From Patescibacteria group bacterium (lineage in GTDB: Bacteria; Patescibacteriota; Minisyncoccia; Phycocordibacterales; UBA2100), in the NCBI GenBank assembly GCA_015491135.1, contig WFWK01000013.1, positions 1 to 7,597 on the forward strand: 7,597 nt of DNA. The letters are read 5' to 3'. Below, one piece after another: positions 5,387 through 7,597 of the stretch. Position 1 is the first letter of the stretch. Each line of letters starts with the position of its first letter. The notes below the pieces were generated by a model. That model was given only the letters and a program-made list of their open reading frames with translations, searched no databases and had not been told where the DNA came from. A program made the translations under genes and the position numbers.

Positions 5387-7408
5387 TTATTTAACTGTCC
5401 CCTGCCCTTCTACAAAGCCTTCTTCGGTTAAATTGGTTGTAAGATCGTCGGCTTCTGTGTTTATTGTGGTCTCGGTGAATGTATCGTATCCACTGAATTT
5501 TTGGTTCTCTATCAAAGTTGGGGTGGTGTTATATTGGCTTGCCGAAGGTGTAAATGAAATGTTAAATATCACCTCTCTTGGTGAGCTGTCACCATATCCA
5601 GTGTTTGGCTCCAAATCTCCCACATACCAAGTAACGGTTCTGTCTATTTGGTTGTATTTTACATTCTCAGAGGCCGGAGTGGACATGCCAAGCCATTTAA
5701 CATACAAAGGCAAAGTCGCCACAACGGTTGCGTTTTGAATCTTGTTTGTTGTGTTTTTTATTTGCCATTTTATTGCATAGTGAGTCTCTTGGTGTATGCG
5801 TGGTGGAAGCGGACCATACGAGACAAACGGGTTGTTAAAGTACAAAGCTTGTGCGTCAAAATCAACGTCAGATTCTATTCTTATAGGTATTTCGGTTACC
5901 GATTTGAGAGATTCCCTCACACCTGTTTCAGAAATTCGCTGCGCGGCCGCGTTTAAATCTACATTGATTTTAGGCTCAGATTTACCTACCAGCTTTTCTT
6001 TCGGAAGTGGAGTTATCCTGAGGATAACTTTCCCCTCTTGCCCGGCTGACACCTCCGCAAATTCACCCGAGGTGGTTTTGTTCCAAACGGCTATGCTGTT
6101 TTTTGAATCATAAAATCCTTTCTCGGGTGAGATGTTGTACGGATCGGCGGCATTACCATAGACAGACGCCGCTATGGTAAGGTTGTAAATGCTCTCTTGC
6201 AAAATGTTTTTCCAGGTTATTTCAATCGGTAAAGTCTCTGAGGTTTTACCCACATAAAAGCTCTTTTCTTTTTGTTTTAGAGTTTCGTCTCCAACCTTGG
6301 GTTCAAACACCAAAAATGGACTGTTTACAACAACGGTCTTTTTTAATGTGGCGAGCACTGTGGCAACTTCGTTAGGAGTCTCTTCTTCTTTTTGTCCCCA
6401 TTTTTCTCCCTCTCTTCTGAACCCGGCAACAAAACGGAAAGTTTTCTCATCAGCTTCTTGTCCGATAAGCTTTCCTCTAACGATTATTTTTTTCTCTTCT
6501 CCGGGTTTTAGATCTCCTATATACCAGAAATTATCATTTTTTATGGGGGCTTCCGAAAATTCAAGAGCCTCAAATCCGAAAGGATATTTTATCTCCAAAA
6601 CCACGTCCGACATCGGCAATTTACTCTGAGGCAAAAGAGAAACTTCCAGCTCCAGAAACTGTCCTGAGACGGCCTCTTTTAACATGGAAACACTCAAAGA
6701 CAGTGGACTTGAAGTAAACATTATCGGAAAATGTACTTCTTTTGTTTTTATGGCGCTTGAATTTTTAGCTCTATATTCAAGTTCAATTTTAATATCGGTT
6801 GCTGTGCCCTCTTTTCCAAAAACCGCCGCTCTTACGGTTCCGGTTTTGCGCGTGCCGGGCGGAAGTGAGCCGAGCTGTATTCTTTGGGTGTGCATGTAAC
6901 TTGACGGGTTCTCTGGAATTCTAGTTCCGGGAGGATACTCAATGAGCAAATCCGCCTGCTCAAGTGTTATATTGTTTGTGTTTGCAACTTGAATATGTAG
7001 CTCCAAAATGTCACCCGAATCTATACTGCTTGGACCTTGTACATCCACCATGTTTTTTTCCGGGTCTGCATTGTAGCTTTCGTTTATAAACACAAAAACA
7101 GCAACCGCAACAGAAACAAAAACAAATATCAAAGATAAAACAAACAACCATAAACTACCCGGCTTTTTGACTTGCATTTGTTTGTCGACCGCTATACCTT
7201 CCGAGACTTCTTGCGCAAAGGCTTTGGTATCAAACTTTTCAGAAATTGGATTTTTGTTTTGTTGTGTTTGCCAAGTTTGTGAAATTTTTGGCTGTTTGGG
7301 AAGCAGTTTTCTGCGCGGACGCGCTTTGGGCTGATTTATTCGTGAATAAATCGCCCTTTTGAGTCTGCGTATTCGCCCCTCTGGTTTGTATCTCTCCTCC
7401 TCTTGCAT
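5387..7408 (-). CDS. Single-pass membrane protein with tandem Ig-like (DUF11-like) extracellular repeats
   Basis: A 673-residue protein that I cannot assign to a named gene. Residues 1-84 form a basic, probably cytoplasmic and disordered region rich in Arg, Lys, Pro and Gln. Residues 85-108 (SLWLFVLSLIFVFVSV onward) are one membrane helix. The rest, about 560 residues with no Cys that I can see, should face outside. It holds about four beta-sandwich repeats (roughly 120-230, 235-355, 365-510, 535-655). Three contain a recurrent G(S/D)LxPG-type turn leading into a beta strand: QLGSLPPGTRKTG (178-190), YIGDLKPGEEKKIIV (296-310), WYVGDLEPNTG (594-604). The third repeat carries a diverged version (VSAGQEGKVILRI). 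Such repeats suit adhesion, surface-layer or envelope spacing roles; no enzyme motif is visible. The ATG at 7408 lies 3 bp after the upstream stop, which suggests coupling. No terminator is evident after its stop. Confidence 0.85.
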   Translation of the reverse strand: MQEEERYKPEGRIRRLKRAIYSRINQPKARPRRKLLPKQPKISQTWQTQQNKNPISEKFDTKAFAQEVSEGIAVDKQMQVKKPGSLWLFVLSLIFVFVSVAVAVFVFINESYNADPEKNMVDVQGPSSIDSGDILELHIQVANTNNITLEQADLLIEYPPGTRIPENPSSYMHTQRIQLGSLPPGTRKTGTVRAAVFGKEGTATDIKIELEYRAKNSSAIKTKEVHFPIMFTSSPLSLSVSMLKEAVSGQFLELEVSLLPQSKLPMSDVVLEIKYPFGFEALEFSEAPIKNDNFWYIGDLKPGEEKKIIVRGKLIGQEADEKTFRFVAGFRREGEKWGQKEEETPNEVATVLATLKKTVVVNSPFLVFEPKVGDETLKQKEKSFYVGKTSETLPIEITWKNILQESIYNLTIAASVYGNAADPYNISPEKGFYDSKNSIAVWNKTTSGEFAEVSAGQEGKVILRITPLPKEKLVGKSEPKINVDLNAAAQRISETGVRESLKSVTEIPIRIESDVDFDAQALYFNNPFVSYGPLPPRIHQETHYAIKWQIKNTTNKIQNATVVATLPLYVKWLGMSTPASENVKYNQIDRTVTWYVGDLEPNTGYGDSSPREVIFNISFTPSASQYNTTPTLIENQKFSGYDTFTETTINTEADDLTTNLTEEGFVEGQGTVK
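6011..6029. repeat. 19-bp odd palindrome inside the surface-protein gene
   Basis: AGTTATCCT (6011-6019), a central G, then AGGATAACT (6021-6029): perfect 9-bp arms. It encodes part of the third Ig-like repeat (residues about 460-466). It has the shape of an operator, but the coding location argues for chance. Confidence 0.5.
6153..6180. repeat. 9-bp inverted repeat with 10-bp loop inside the surface-protein gene
   Basis: TTACCATAG (6153-6161) is perfectly complementary to CTATGGTAA (6172-6180), with loop ACAGACGCCG. It lies in the third Ig-like repeat region. Its role is unknown and it may be coincidental. Confidence 0.45.
7328..7356. repeat. Strong hairpin near the 5' end of the surface-protein gene
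   Basis: GGGC-T-GATTTATTC (7328-7341) pairs with GAATAAATC-GCCC (7344-7356): 13 base pairs with one bulged T (7332) and only a GT between the arms. It lies about 53-81 nt inside the minus-strand reading frame (residues about 18-27). Read on the plus strand it is followed by TTTT, giving a weak terminator shape. An mRNA structure affecting early translation is possible but not shown. Confidence 0.5.
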
Positions 7409-7421
7409 TGCCTATATTGTA
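7409..7421 (-). promoter_or_regulatory. Possible extended -10 element before the surface-protein gene
   Basis: On the minus strand TGATACAAT (7424-7416) matches an extended -10 (TG, one base, TACAAT). Initiation would fall near 7409-7410, almost at the ATG (7408), giving a leaderless message. No convincing -35 lies 16-18 bp upstream, and the element is inside the last codons of the upstream gene, so chance is quite possible. Confidence 0.25.
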
Positions 7422-7597
7422 TCATGAAGAGAGACTTGCGCATCTTTAAGGGATTTGATAAGTCTTTCCCTTATCTGCTCGTCTTTTATTTTTGACAAGT
7501 CCAAAGAATTAGCATGGCCTGATAATTCAAGCAACTTTAAAATATAGATATTTTTTTCTCTCTCTGAGAGCGGAAGTTTTTGTGCCAACTGTTCAAA
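7412..7597 (-). CDS. C-terminal fragment of an unrecognised protein, cut by the window edge
   Basis: The minus strand is open from the right edge to a TAG at 7414-7412, giving 61 residues. It begins FEQLAQKLPLSEREKNIYIL and ends KSLKDAQVSLHDTI. The segment looks soluble and helical, with many Glu, Lys and Leu. I do not recognise the family and see no catalytic motif, Cys or membrane segment. Its stop is 3 bp before the ATG of the surface-protein gene on the same strand, so the two are probably in one transcript. The charged, codon-regular composition and tight spacing support a real gene, but only its tail is visible. Confidence 0.6.
   Translation of the reverse strand, partial: FEQLAQKLPLSEREKNIYILKLLELSGHANSLDLSKIKDEQIRERLIKSLKDAQVSLHDTI

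Noticed and set aside
5943..5956. GCGGCCGC followed by GTTTAAA, which looks like a cloning-vector site cluster
   Set aside because: It is in frame within the surface-protein gene and encodes part of NAAAQR; the frame continues on both sides, so it is native sequence.

Overview
The window looks like a housekeeping stretch from the chromosome of a Candidate Phyla Radiation (Patescibacteria) bacterium, most likely in or near Parcubacteria. The evidence is the compact layout, the A/T-leaning Lys/Asn-rich proteins, near-absent Shine-Dalgarno sequences, a short ribosomal protein S18, an EF-P with a non-canonical tip loop, and large membrane-anchored proteins with extracellular Ig-like domains. recA ends in TGA at its expected C-terminus, so the standard bacterial code fits and UGA-as-glycine recoding does not. 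The lineage call is inference from protein character, with no database search behind it.

Left half, + strand (1-5031). A 5'-truncated ftsK DNA translocase overlaps a small membrane-anchored single-Ig-domain protein. After a 75-bp gap with a candidate extended -10 promoter come recA, efp (elongation factor P) and a Tat-signal lytic transglycosylase, separated by only 10-25 bp. These last three probably share one transcript. The run combines chromosome segregation (FtsK), recombination (RecA), translation of polyproline stretches (EF-P) and peptidoglycan remodelling (transglycosylase).

Centre (5032-5061). A perfect 13-bp hairpin with A and T tracts on its two sides lies between convergent genes and should terminate transcription from both directions.

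Right half, - strand (5078-7597). A 61-residue C-terminal fragment of an unrecognised gene enters from the right edge. It is followed 3 bp later by a 673-residue single-pass membrane protein with about four Ig-like/DUF11-like extracellular repeats, then by rpsR (S18). rpsR has its own well-formed sigma70-type promoter (TTGCAT-N17-TATAGT) and a structured GC-rich leader that could be an autoregulatory site.

I see no tRNA, rRNA, CRISPR, insertion sequence or defence system. Nothing here is clearly a new system. The most interesting points are the structured rpsR leader, the large Ig-repeat surface protein with three strong inverted repeats in its reading frame, the Arg-tipped EF-P, and the Tat-type transglycosylase next to efp.
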